Source: Akebia trifoliata (lineage: Eukaryota > Streptophyta > Magnoliopsida > Ranunculales > Lardizabalaceae). Taken from it: DNA of 64,000 nt. The stretch lies in NCBI GenBank assembly GCA_017979445.1, contig CM030710.1:18462248-18526247 (forward strand), in the 5' to 3' direction. Position 1 is the first letter of the stretch. Each line of letters starts with the position of its first letter. The position numbers and the translations under genes are program-made. Of this stretch, positions 20,661-32,073 are shown piece by piece. The notes below the pieces were generated by a model that did not search any database, had not been told where the DNA came from, and was given only the letters and a program-made list of their open reading frames with translations.

Positions 20661-22810
20661 TCTACTAAGAATAGGTATTCTCAAGTTGAGCGACTATGTC
20701 TTGCCTTGGTTTTTGCTATTCAAACAATGTGATATTTTCTCTTAGGGCATATTATTTGGTTGGTCAGCAAGATAGACCATGTATGATATTTCTTGAGCCA
20801 ACCAATGTTAGCTGGACATCTTGTTTGGTCGTCATTGAAGTTGGTAGAATTTGATATTCAATGCAAAACTCAAAAAATAATTGGGGGCAAACAATTGCCA
20901 ATATGTTGGCAAAAAATTCATTTTTTTGATTAGTAAGTTATTTTTGACCAGTTGAATAATGAGGGAAATGTAGTTGAGAATGAAGTTTTATCAAAAATCG
21001 TTAGTAGATCAATAGAAAAACTAGACATTTAGGTCAGGTCTTGATAGAAAATGTATGTGTTTTGTACTTCGATGGATCACCAAAACAAAAATAAGGGCAG
21101 TCTAATGAAAAGATAATGAATGAACTACATGACTGTGGAATTCATTTAGTTTTGAGAACACCGACAGGAGAAGAGACCACTTTCGCATATAAACTAGAGT
21201 TTGATTGCTCAAACACTATGGCTCAATATGAAGTCATGATCCTCGATTTAGAGTTTGTTATATATGCACGAATTTAAGACTTGCATATAGTAGGGTACTC
21301 TCTGTTGGTAATATTGCAATTTCAAAGTCATTATCATGTAAAAGAAGATCACTTAAAATCGTATGTAAGAAAGGCTACTTGACTCTTAGAATCTTTTTGT
21401 CAAATAACAATGGAATAGGTGCCATGAATAGAAATGCTCATACTGATTCATTAACCACAATTGCAAGAAAGTTTAAGATGAATGTGATAGATGAAAAACC
21501 TTTTGTCAAGGTGATCAGGACATGGTGCAGTACAGGGTTTGACTCCAAAAACTTGTGACCATTGCAAAATGAGGAAACTTTAACAATAAACACCCAAGAA
21601 GGGGTATTGTGGTTCTCTTCTTTGTAAGACTATCTAGAAGATGGGATCTTACCATCTAACAAAATGAATGTGAAAAATCTAGAACGATAAGTAGTATACT
21701 ATGCCATAATAAGAGGGCAACTTTACAAATGAAGTTTTGGTGATGTTTTGTTACAGTGCATAACCTGTGGTGAAAGTCGAACAATCATGTAAAAAATACA
21801 CGTGACATTGTGAGGTAAACATCAACGTGGGGATAGGTTGGCATTTCAAGTTCTACGTGTTAGTTTTGGTCAAGAATGCATAAGGATTGTAAGTAGTACG
21901 TCAAGAGTTGTAAAGTCTGCTAGATCTATTCAAATATTTTGAGATTGCATCCCAACACATTCCATCCAGTTTGGGCATATTGGCCGTTTCACATGTGGGG
22001 TTTGAATTTAATTGGAAAGATTTTTCATTGTTGAGCATATCCATATGTGAATCTTGACTGTCATGAAATATTTCACAAAGTAGGTTTAAGCCATTCCTTT
22101 ATGCAAAGCTTTAGTAGAAGTAGTTGTTGCATTCATCATGGAACATATTGTATCTCGTTTGGTTTCCTACAAACTATAGTCACTCATTATGACTCTCAGT
22201 TTCAAGGTGAGAATAAAGATTTATTGAAATGACCAAGAATCTTTTACTTGCAGTCTACCATGTACAAATCCGTAAGTAATGGAAAGGTTGAGACGATGAA
22301 TAAAATCCTATTGAAGAAGATCGTGAGTGAGAGTTAACGTGATTAACACAAAAAATGATCAACGGGTTGTGGTCTTATCGAACATCAACTAGAACGATCA
22401 TGAGGCAAATGCCCTTTTCTCTAGTTTAAGGTATGGAAGTTATCATGCATGTAGAATTGTATTTCCCAACTGTCCGAATGTCGAAGGTTTGGGCTTTGCA
22501 ATCATGGACCAATGAATATGCAGACTTAAGAACTATAGATTTGGATTTAATTAAAGAGAAGAGGAGAGAATCGCAGCATACAATGGACACTTATAATCTC
22601 AGGACAACAAACAAGTATGAGGAACACGTTAAATAAGTGTTGTTCAAAAAAGGTGATTACTTTCTCAAAGTCACATATTAAATTCGTGCAGACTTTATGA
22701 GGATCAAGTTTGCGTCAAATTTTCAAACAAACACTTGTGTCATAGCTAAGGAATTTGTCACTGGGTATTATCGTATGATTGATAGCCATGGTGACGAAGT
22801 ACGTGAGTCA
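20661..22810 (+). pseudogene. Tat-lineage pol, downstream part (RNase H, second RNase H, integrase)
   Basis: This continues the gene broken at 2671. First comes the rest of RNase H (SQVERLCLALVFAIQT near 20675-20725, LLGHIIWLVSKIDP near 20740-20785). Next is a second RNase H-like domain (VLYFDGSPK near 21057, YKLEFDCSNTMAQYEVMIL near 21187-21245), the hallmark of the Tat lineage. Then come integrase pieces: CKVC near 21925, WGLNLIGK near 22000, TIVTHYDSQFQGEN near 22178-22215, SNGKVETMNKILLKKI near 22275-22325, and a C-terminal part to about 22810. The catalytic SDxG block reads THYDSQF, and stops are dense. The product would be inactive. Confidence 0.83.
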
Positions 22811-23952
22811 ATAAATGAAAAATGCTTGAAATGTTTTTATTGTTAATTAATTGTTTGTTACATGAATGTGGCGTTCGATTTTTTTTCTTGTCTTTGGTTA
22901 GTGTCATATTTTAATAATGTGTTCATTATTGTTATGACTTACCCAAGTTTAGCCTTCTTCAAAAGACTAGAATGTGTTGTGTTTCATGACAGGAAATTGT
23001 GGGCCGTACAAGAAAAAAAAAGAATATAAACAACAAATTAAATCCAATATTTGACATTAATCTTAAGATCTATCATGATTTATCTCTCACTTCCCCCACA
23101 TAGATTTAGGTCTACTCAGGTGCACTATTTGAAGGATTGGGAATCCTGCACATCCGAGGAATAAAGTATGTTTATATTGGACTGAGCTACAAAGTACAAC
23201 TTTTCTTGGGTCTTGGCTAGCACATGGTACAGGTACATGCAACGAGTAAAACAACTTTTGGTTGATGCTCACCCTTGAGTTTCTCTTTGCCAGGCAAGCG
23301 TCAAAGGGACTTTATGTTGTACAATACATTTGGCAGGCCCCTGTTTGTTTTTAAAATATGATACATTTTTGGCCACTAATGGATGCCTAGTATGTAGAAA
23401 GAGGATTGAAGATGTTCGAAGAAGTTAAGAAAGAAAAATAAAGGAAACATACTACTTTAATTACTCTAAGGTGAGAGCGCGCAATTTCATGTTTGTCTTG
23501 GTTTTTATCTCATAATTTCTTGTGTTTAGACCTCCCCTATGAGCCTATAAATAATTGAGGATGAGAAGAAAAAAAAACAATTTTGTAAGGAAAACCTTTG
23601 TCGAATTTGTCCCAAAATATTGAAGAAATTGTTGGATCTCTCTTTAATTCCTTCAATCTCTTGGTAAGTTTTAATTTATTTTGTGCTTTCGTAATTTAAA
23701 TTTTCGCAAGTTAATGGAGTCGAATCCATTGGTACTCCGAAAGAGGGTTCTTTTTCGAAATTTCACAAGAGAACTCGAGAACTACTCCATCACTTGTAAG
23801 CATGGATTTTTGATCCATTATATTTGTTATGAGAATAAGAGATAAATAACTTAGCCATTGTCTCCCTGTTATGTATCCCTCGATTTACTACCTATATAGT
23901 CCCGAAAAGAAGGAAATACTGCACACCTCCAATATACATCATGTAATGCCAT
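22811..23952 (+). other. Probable 3' UTR and 3' LTR of the Tat element
   Basis: Non-coding sequence after integrase. By position it should hold the 3' UTR and 3' LTR of the Tat element. A promoter-like TATAAATA at 23546-23553 followed by an A-rich leader supports an LTR, but with no 5' LTR in the window I could not fix its ends or find a clear purine tract. Confidence 0.4.
23546..23553 (+). promoter_or_regulatory. TATA-like box in putative Tat 3' LTR
   Basis: TATAAATA in the context GAGCCTATAAATAATTGAGG. It looks like an LTR promoter; no start site can be shown. Confidence 0.4.
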
Positions 23953-24694
23953 GAAATTTTATTACATATATCGAGGAATTAAGTCAACTATATTGAACAG
24001 CTTTCCAATTTAGTTTTTGAAAAAGTATTAAAAATAAATTGTGATATTGTTGATTTAAAATAAGAATTTTCTAGAAGGAGATTTTTTGACAAATTAACTG
24101 TATAATTCGACGAATCTTATCATGATTATGATTGAAGAATTAAAAATTTTAGTTACAGTAGATAAAATTCAAACTTTTATACAAAACTATTTTGGTCAAA
24201 TACACTTTATCATTGAGTTTAAATGCATGAAAAAATATAATTTAGATTATCAACATGCTTAAATCCGAGTTTAATATGATAAGTTATGAAATATTAATTT
24301 TATAAAAAAAACTTAAGACATAAGAAGTATTTTGGTCAATAGAGGAAAATTGATGATTAATTTCAAAATTTTGAGATACACAATTCAAATTTGTCTAATG
24401 TAACGGACATAATAGAGAAAATAAAAATATATGAAAAAAAGTAATATTATTTAAATATTTTCTATATATTATTAAAAATATTAAAAAAAATTAATTTTAT
24501 AAAATTGGGTTTAAACGTAATTAATATAAATATAAATATTATTATAATAGATTATATTATATTATATTATATTATAAGTTATAAATGTGTTAACACTTTA
24601 GATACCCAAGTTTATTCATTTTATATATTACAATATAATATATTAAATTATTGTATATTATAATATAACCTAATATTCATTCTTATTGTGAGAG
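23953..24694 (+). mobile_element. Tekay-like LTR start fragment
   Basis: It begins TGTAATGCCATGAAATTTTAT with a CGAGGAATTAAG block, the pattern of Tekay-type LTR starts. Near 24205-24290 it keeps the order ATTGAGTTTAAATGCA, then ATTATCAACATGCTTAAATCCGAG, seen in Tekay-2 at 5270-5345. It is very AT-rich and strongly diverged. Its right end is taken as the start of the next fragment; the family and the boundary are uncertain. Confidence 0.45.
24551..24575. repeat. (ATTAT)n short tandem repeat
   Basis: About five units of ATTAT inside the AT-rich LTR-like fragment. Confidence 0.85.
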
Positions 24695-27600
24695 TGAAAT
24701 AGAACTAGAGATGAATAGGTTCATGTACGTTACCTTCGATTGAGATTTAAACGTATTTCGAATATGAATTAAGATCCGACACTGAATAATAAAATATCCA
24801 CCTCGTCAATAGTAGACCACTCTAGGAATAAACCCGAATTCTAGTTGTGACTCCACTCTCATACGCGTCCCATACTACGTATGAGCTTGGTGGTCCATAC
24901 TGTACATCCCAAGATAATACACTACTCCAGATGATATGACGCACTATCCTTTCAGGCATTCACAAACTCTTTAACAACTCACAAAATAGCTATATATATT
25001 ATTTTCATTTGAAAATAAAAGAGAAATTAACAATACAAGGTTGAGAATAGATATCCAGTTTCCTACCATGCAATTGTGGCCACACAACATAAAATAAATA
25101 ACGGAATGGAAATGTAAACAGCGCCTCATATTAACAGAAAGTAAATAAACATGCAACCAGTAACATTATCCCTGAATATCCGTTCACCATCCTACACACA
25201 ACACAACAATGTAAAATGCAGACATCACCTCTTTGGTGTGACTCTGACATTTTACCGTTTCATACCATCTTTCCCTTTTTTTATTTTTACAATTTTCAAT
25301 CTCTCAAAAAAAAATATCCATTTTCTAATATTCATCAACTCAATATGAGTTCATTGAATATTAAATCATTTTTCCAACTATGAAATTCATTTTTATCAAT
25401 AACATTGAAAAAATACAAAACTTAGATCAAAACCGGGTCCGAGTATTACATAAGACCCAACTGACGGAAATAACCTAGTGAAATATCCAACCCACGCATA
25501 ATTTGTTATAAAATACAATAAAACATATCAAATATGTAAGTTCTAACGTGAATTTAAAATAACCAATTGAATTCTATATTTTTGGATACACATCACAAAT
25601 TTTTAATAAAATTCTAAATACAATTTTAATAAATCTACGGTTAGCGAGAAAAATTGAGAGTCCTTACAATTTTTATGCGAAAGAATTAAAGCGCGTGCGC
25701 AGAAATCGAGATGATTTGCATGAAAATCGAGATGGATTGAACTTCGAGGTGATTTATTTTTGAATCTGGCCTAGTGATTTCGAAGATCTCAATGTCATTG
25801 TCTTTTCTCCCTTCTGCGACGGAGGACGGTTTGACCTCAAAATAAATAAAATCTGAGGTCAAAGTTACGAAACCCCCTTATATATATACGGCTGATTTTT
25901 GATGATACGAGATGAAAGAGAAGAGGAAACGAGAATAAATTGGATGGATTTTGTTGATGTTAAGGCTGCGGACAATTTTTCCTTCTACGTCGAAGGTCAA
26001 AGAATGACCGTACGCGACGAATCTGAGGTTGAACTTCGGGAGAAAAGTCAAATTTTTTTAAATTCGTGGTCGATTTTTGGATGACTTCGGAAGATGAATA
26101 GTGTTTTTTTAATAAAAAAATATTTATATAATTGTGGGATAATTTGACTATCTAGACTCCAAAAGTGACGAATGAAAACTCTATTTTATCTAATTTTTCA
26201 TTTTGGATCTAATGGTATGGTCAATTTCTACAAATTCTATCGCTAACAAAAATTTATATTTTTAGTCCGATGGGATCTTAAAATTGATGTCGTTTTCATT
26301 TTTAACGATAATTCAACTTTCTGGTCTCCAAAACTAATAAGTAAGTAGTCCATGTTTAATAAATTTTTAATACAAACTTAATGGTATGATCAAATCTTAA
26401 CAATTCTTTATCTAGTAAAATCATTATTGTGACGCCCCGCCAAACGTTAACACAAATCCCAATGCCAAATCTCAAGGTACTAGGTGGCACCTCGAAATTT
26501 CGGCATGGTCTCCTCTGTTTATGTTACGTTTCACGGAACTCAAACCTGATAAATCCATTTATAACAAAACCTGTATAAAAAATGTAGATACAGGAAAATA
26601 ACAGCGGAAGACTAATTACATCTAACATGTAAGTAGATCAGAATGCGGAAGATTTAATCATATACAGGCTTACAAAATACTCTCACTCTAACATAGGCCT
26701 AAACTCTCAATCCAAAACTAATACATCCTGGATGAAACTGGCAATTCTAACGGATGTAGCCTTAGTGCTCACCAGGCAATAAAATCTGATCGTCGATCTG
26801 ATCGACCAGATACTCCTCAATTACTGCTGCCTCTACGCCTGCCTCGACAGCTGCAAGTGCTGAAACTAAAAAAAATAGGAGAGAAAGGGTGAGTAACGAA
26901 AGTTACCCAGCAAGTCCACAGCCAATTCCTACTAATAACCCTTCCTAAGCATGATCGAATAAAGCATACTGAACATTTTAATACATGCAAGATTTTACAA
27001 GATAAAATACGATCAACTGGTACATATAGCCAGGGATGAGCAACTAAACAGTTTAAAAATTACACATAACATCAATCATCCATACTCATTATACATTTTC
27101 CATTTTATGCAAATAATGTTGACAACATAAAATAATAGACATGCTTCTCAGTTTGTAATTCGAAATATAACAACAGATACATAATACAAGTGGTGGAGTA
27201 TTGGAATTAAAGAGTTGGGATTCACGACTGGATCGCTCCCAGTCGGGACATGATATTCCCCAATAACATCGTAGTTCCTGATTTTGTGGCTGGTCGTGTC
27301 TACTACGCTTGTGGAACCATTTATCCGGCTCAGGCTGGCCGTTTGACGTGACCGTAAGCAATGGGTCTCTTTTCGATGTGTCAGAACGTTCGACTACTAC
27401 TAGATTGTTAGTGATCACTGACTAATCATCTTCGTCTATGCCTATCAGGCGTGCATGTGATTCCCAAATGACACTCCACTCGTATACGACCACCTTTACA
27501 ATACACGTTCACTGGTAAAGATAAGAAAGGAATGGACCCGGATTCCAGTTGTGACTCCACTCTCATACGCGTCCCATACCACGTATGAGTTTGGTGGTCC

Positions 27601-28593
27601 CTACCGTACATCCCAGGATAGTGCACCCCTCCGGATGATGTGACACACTATCCCTTCAGGCATTCACAAACCCTTTAACAGCTCACAAAATAGCTACGTA
27701 CATATATGATTTTTCATTTAAAACAAAAGAGAAATTAACAGAACAGGGTTGAGAACGGATATCCAGTTCCTACCATGCAACCGTGGCCACGCGGCCTAAA
27801 AATAAATAACAGTACTCAGCGCAAGCGCTAACATAATCGGAAATAAACATGCAACCCTTTCATTAATAACCTGGATATCCTTTCACCAACCTACACACAA
27901 CAACATACAATGTAAAAGGCAGACATCACCCCTCGGGTGTGATTCTGACAATTTACCGTTTCATCCATTTCCCATTCTTTCAACATTCTCATTTTTCGTC
28001 TTTTCAAATCAATCATCCATTTTCAATATTTCAAAGTCATTCTTTTGGTCTTTCCATTAAAAACCCTCAAAGTTTTTTTTTTAAAATAAAGTCCCAGCGA
28101 TGCTCGGGACAAGGCTGTTAAAAATAGAGAAAGCTGGTGAAAATTTGGCTAAGTGTCAAAAATTCATTTTTTCAAAGTTCTCGAAATTGAAAACGGGTTT
28201 TTCGAAATGAAAGTCTCGATCACGAGATTCGCAACCATATAGTTTTCGTAATATAATTCAAAGTAATACGAAAGTTATTATATTTTGAAAACTTGCCGAA
28301 AACGTCGAAAAATACGTTTTGTTCTTAAAACCAAAATTCGGATTTTGATCCTTTGAGATTTGGATCTTAAAACCATTCCCATTTTCCGAAATGGGGGGTA
28401 AAACCTTAATTTCATTAAAGAACTTAAAGTAAATGGAAAGTAAAAATTAAAGAGGACATTTACTTAAATGTTTTTAATGAAATAAAGGGTGAGAAATAGT
28501 GTATAAGGTGTGAGGAAGTCAAGCCAAGAGTCAGAACACTGTTCTGAAGAGAACTGTGTCTGTCGGTGGCTGTCGGCGGCAGGAACAAGATGC

Positions 28594-28753
28594 TGTCGGT
28601 GGAACCGACATAATACACATCGGCAGATGTCGGTGGGACCGACGGTCCTGCCGACAGTGTAAAATTTCTCGCGCTGTTTAGCTTCGTCGGTGGCAGAAGC
28701 TCCATTCTGTCGGTGGGACCGACAGAATGCCTTCGGTAGGTGCCGGTGGCACC
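28594..28753. repeat. Cluster of four GC-rich hairpins in a solo LTR
   Basis: Four inverted repeats with 3-base loops: 28594-28610 (TGTCGGT, GGA, ACCGACA), 28629-28643 (GTCGGT, GGG, ACCGAC), 28704-28728 (11-base arms ATTCTGTCGGT and ACCGACAGAAT, loop GGG) and 28739-28753 (GGTGCC, GGT, GGCACC). The surrounding 200 bp have more CGG/CCG than the rest of the window. Confidence 0.85.
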
Positions 28754-29460
28754 GACCCTTCCCACCTACAGCCTGAACCTTACTCGAACCTTCGAGTTTT
28801 CGATCCATGTTTCGGATTCTTCTTCCATTCTTCGAATCATTCAACCACACCCACGATTTTGTTATCAAAATTCGATAAAACATAAACAAAACACCTACTT
28901 CTACCATGAATTTGAAATCAAACAACAACCTTCTACGATTCAAAAGTAAACAATACGTTTTGTTTCAAAACCCTAAATGCACATTGAGAAATCTAAAGCT
29001 ACCAATAAGAATTGGAAGTCCCTTACTTGTTGTGGACGCGCAATGGTGATGAATCAACACTAAGGATCAATGTTAGGCAGCTCGAAGTTCCGCAAGTGGT
29101 TGAACTCGGGTGCCAACGGAGTGGTTGGTTGTGAAACCCTCTTTGAAGGTGTTATCCCCGCTTCCTAATGACCAACACGACTCTCCTACGATTTGGATGA
29201 GGTTCAAGTGATTATACAAAAATCCACTTGCTGATTCTTGTGGGAGACCAAGAGAAAGAAGAGGAAATGGAGGTTGGATGGGGTGAGGACGTAGAGCTCG
29301 ACAACGCCGACGACTTGCCTTCTTCGTCGAGGTTCAACACGGACTTGATTGGGATAGATCTTGATAGGAATGGGTTCAAACCCTAGGTCTAGAAAATGGC
29401 TGAGTTGGGTTCTTTGGAGAGGAATGAAAAAGTGAAAGGAAATAAAAGAATGTGAGTTTT

Positions 29461-29468
29461 CTTTTATA
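29461..29468 (-). promoter_or_regulatory. TATA box of the solo LTR
   Basis: TATAAAAG on the minus strand, about 420 bp after the LTR start at 29886, in a clean context. A start here could still give transcripts toward lower coordinates. Confidence 0.5.
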
Positions 29469-30134
29469 AGAGGGCTGAGGGTATACTTGTAATTTCCCCA
29501 TCATTTCTAGTTTCGATCATAACTTAACTATTCGGACTCGGAAAACGACAAACGAATATACCATTTCGAATAATTTTTCACTACGGATCTAATGGTATCA
29601 TCAAATCTTTTCGATTCTCGCTCTAACAAAATTCCACTGTTTTGGGTCCCACTTAACACGAAATTCGAGGATTCTATAACTTCTCTATCCGAATTCGAAT
29701 TCGGACTTGCTTACAGGCTAATGTATATATTTCGATCCTTTTGAATCTAATGGCGAAGTCGATTTTCCTCAAAATTAATCATAGCAATATTCAAGTATTT
29801 TACTCTAAATCTCTCCTTCGACATTTTCTTCCAAATCTCACCATTTAATTTCCTCGAGATATGAGTTGAAAATCCGGGGTGTTACATTATTTTAATTTGA
29901 TTTGACTCAATAATCGAGGATTTTATAATTTTTATATTCGGACTCGCATTTGAGCATGCTTACAGGCTAAAATATATTTTTTGATCATTTCGAATCTAAT
30001 GATGAGGTTAGATTTCATTAAAAATGATCAGAAATATCCTAAAATTTTACCCCTAAGTCCCACTTTTAGGATTTTCTCAAAATTCCATTATTTACTTTTT
30101 CTTGAGATACGAATCGAAAATTCAGGATTTTACA

Positions 30135-32062
30135 GAGTGGTAGGGACTTATGATTCTTACTAGTAATTATAGATTGTGAAAATTACATTTAGGCTTTTAA
30201 CGAAAATTTGTGACGTATTTCAAAATATTAGAATTCTTTTCATTATTTCAAGTTTAGGACAAGACCTTCATGTTTGATGTGTTTAATTATGTTTTGTTAC
30301 AAATTATATGTGGGTGGAATATTTCATTAGATTAGTTTCACCAGTTTAGTCTTGTGTATTGCTTGTACCCATTTTGATCAAGTTTTTATAATTTTTCAAT
30401 TTAAATGATAAAAATAAATTTAAAAATTTTAAAAATGATTTAATAATCAATGAACTCATATTGAGTGGATGAATATTATTTTAAAAAAAATGAAAAGTGC
30501 AAAAATTGAAAAAAAGAAAAAAGGGGATAAAACGATAAAATGTCAAAATCATACCCGAGGGTTGATGTCTGCATTTTACATTGTGATGCTATGTATGGGT
30601 TAATGAACAAATTTCTAGGATTAACTTAATTTCTATTGTCACGAGGTGATTTGCATGTTTATTTACAATTATTCGTTGTGTACTGTTATTTAGTTACATG
30701 GTAAGAAATTGGATATCCATTCTCAACTCTATAATGTTAATATCTTATTTATTTTCAAAAAAGAATTATATATATAGTTATTTTATGAATTGTTAAAAAG
30801 TTTGTGAATACTTGAATGGATAGTCTTTCATATCATCCGGAATTATATATTATCCTGGGATGTACGATAAGGACAATCAAGTTCATACGTGCTATGGGAC
30901 GCGTATGAGAGTGGAGTCACAATTGGAATTCGGGTTTATTCTTTTCTATCTTTACAGGTGAACTTGTAATGTAAATGTGGTCATACACAAATGTAAATGT
31001 ATAATAGGAATCACATGCATGCTTGATAGGTATAGACGAAGATGATTAATTAGTGATCACTAATAATCTAGAGGTGTCGAATGTTTTAATACATCGAAAA
31101 AGACCTATTACTCACAGTCAAGTCAAACGACCAATCTAAGCTAGATAAATAATCTTGTAAATGTGGTAATGCATTGATCAGCCACAAAATCATGAACTAA
31201 TACTTTATTATTAGAATATCATGTCTCAAATGGGAATGATCCGGTCATAGAATCCAACTCTTTAATTCCACTACTCTATTATTATGTATTATGTATTTAT
31301 TATCTTATTTTGGATTATAAAATGACAAACATGTTTACTATTTCAATTTTATCAATTAGATTCATGTAAAAAGAAAATGTTATAGTGAGTACTGCTAATT
31401 GATGTAATGTGAATTTTTAACTATTTAGTTCTTCATTTCTGACTATATGTACCAGTTAATCGTAGTTCATTCTATAAAACGTTGCATGTATTAAAATGAT
31501 TCAAAATGGTTACTCGTTCATGTTAGGATGAATTTATTGGTAGGAATTATTTGCTTCCCTACTAGGTAACCATTATTACTCATCATTTTCTTATCATTTT
31601 TTTAGTTTCAAGTTCTACACTTGACGATGTCGATGTATAGTAGCGTCAACAAGTGAGGATCACCTAATTGGTCAAATAGACGAACATAGCTCGTTACCTG
31701 ATGAATACTGGGACTATACCCCTTAGCATTGCCAATTCGTCTGATGGTATTATAGATTTTGAGTTGAGCGTCAACACTTTTGTTAGAGTGAGGAGTTTCA
31801 GTAGAATCTTGTATATTATTTACTTCTTTCATACTATAATTTATCTTATGTAGTTAGATGTATATTGACTTCCGTTATTATTTTATTTTTGTATATATAT
31901 ATATATGCAGGATATCATGTATATTTTTTTTATTAGGTGAAGTAGTTTGAGTGCCATAGAATGCTAATATAAATAGAAGAAATCATGTTGAAATTTTGAC
32001 GCTCCACTTAGTACCTCAAGAATTGGCATGGAACTTTGTGTTAGTATTTTAGGGGCGTCATA
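30135..32062 (+). repeat. Tekay-3 5' LTR, 3' portion
   Basis: It matches the Tekay-2 LTR from about 6340 to its end, including the hairpin at 30882-30909, and ends AGGGGCGTCATA. Its first bases (GAGTGGTAGGG) match the Tekay-3 3' LTR at 40979-40990, so both belong to one element. Confidence 0.8.
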
Positions 32063-32064
32063 GA

Positions 32065-32073
32065 TGGTATCAG
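32065..32073 (+). other. Primer binding site of Tekay-3, cut by an insertion
   Basis: TGGTATCAG stands two bases after the LTR end. The rest of the primer site, AGC, and the following ATAGCATTAGATC are found at 34841, after a solo LTR and its ATCAG duplication. Together they equal the Tekay-2 primer region at 8276-8305. Confidence 0.88.

Larger units (their letters stand above)
26428..29886 (-). mobile_element. Tekay-type solo LTR, minus strand (3459 bp)
   Basis: On the + strand it starts TGTGACGCCCCGCC and ends CCGGGGTGTTACA, the reverse complement of a full LTR (TGTAACACCCCGG to GGCGGGGCGTCACA). No internal region or second LTR accompanies it. The flanks share TTAT; a clean 5-bp duplication is not visible. 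On both sides the older LTR continues (TAGTAAAATCA before, TTTTAATTTGATTTGACTC after). It is longer and better preserved than its host, and carries a GC-rich hairpin cluster at 28594-28753. Confidence 0.8.
24695..30134 (-). mobile_element. Tekay-type LTR fragment, minus strand, split by a solo LTR
   Basis: The pieces 24830-26427 and 29887-30134 are parts of one minus-strand Tekay LTR. The reverse complement matches Tekay-2 LTR blocks in order, and the right end GGATTTTACA is the LTR start. It holds the conserved hairpin at 24858-24885. The U5 side is missing and 24695-24830 is not recognisable. The flanks gagag (24690-24694) and gagtg (30135-30139) could be a worn target duplication. The inner solo LTR occupies 26428-29886. 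Confidence 0.6.

Noticed and set aside
22811..23952. A host gene with promoter at 23546
   Set aside because: The TATA-like box is followed by stop-rich sequence, and the position after Tat integrase makes an LTR far more likely.
28464..28943. 159-codon and 101-codon minus-strand frames
   Set aside because: They lie wholly in a solo LTR, overlap each other in different frames, and their unusual composition comes from the GC-rich hairpin cluster. No domain recognised.
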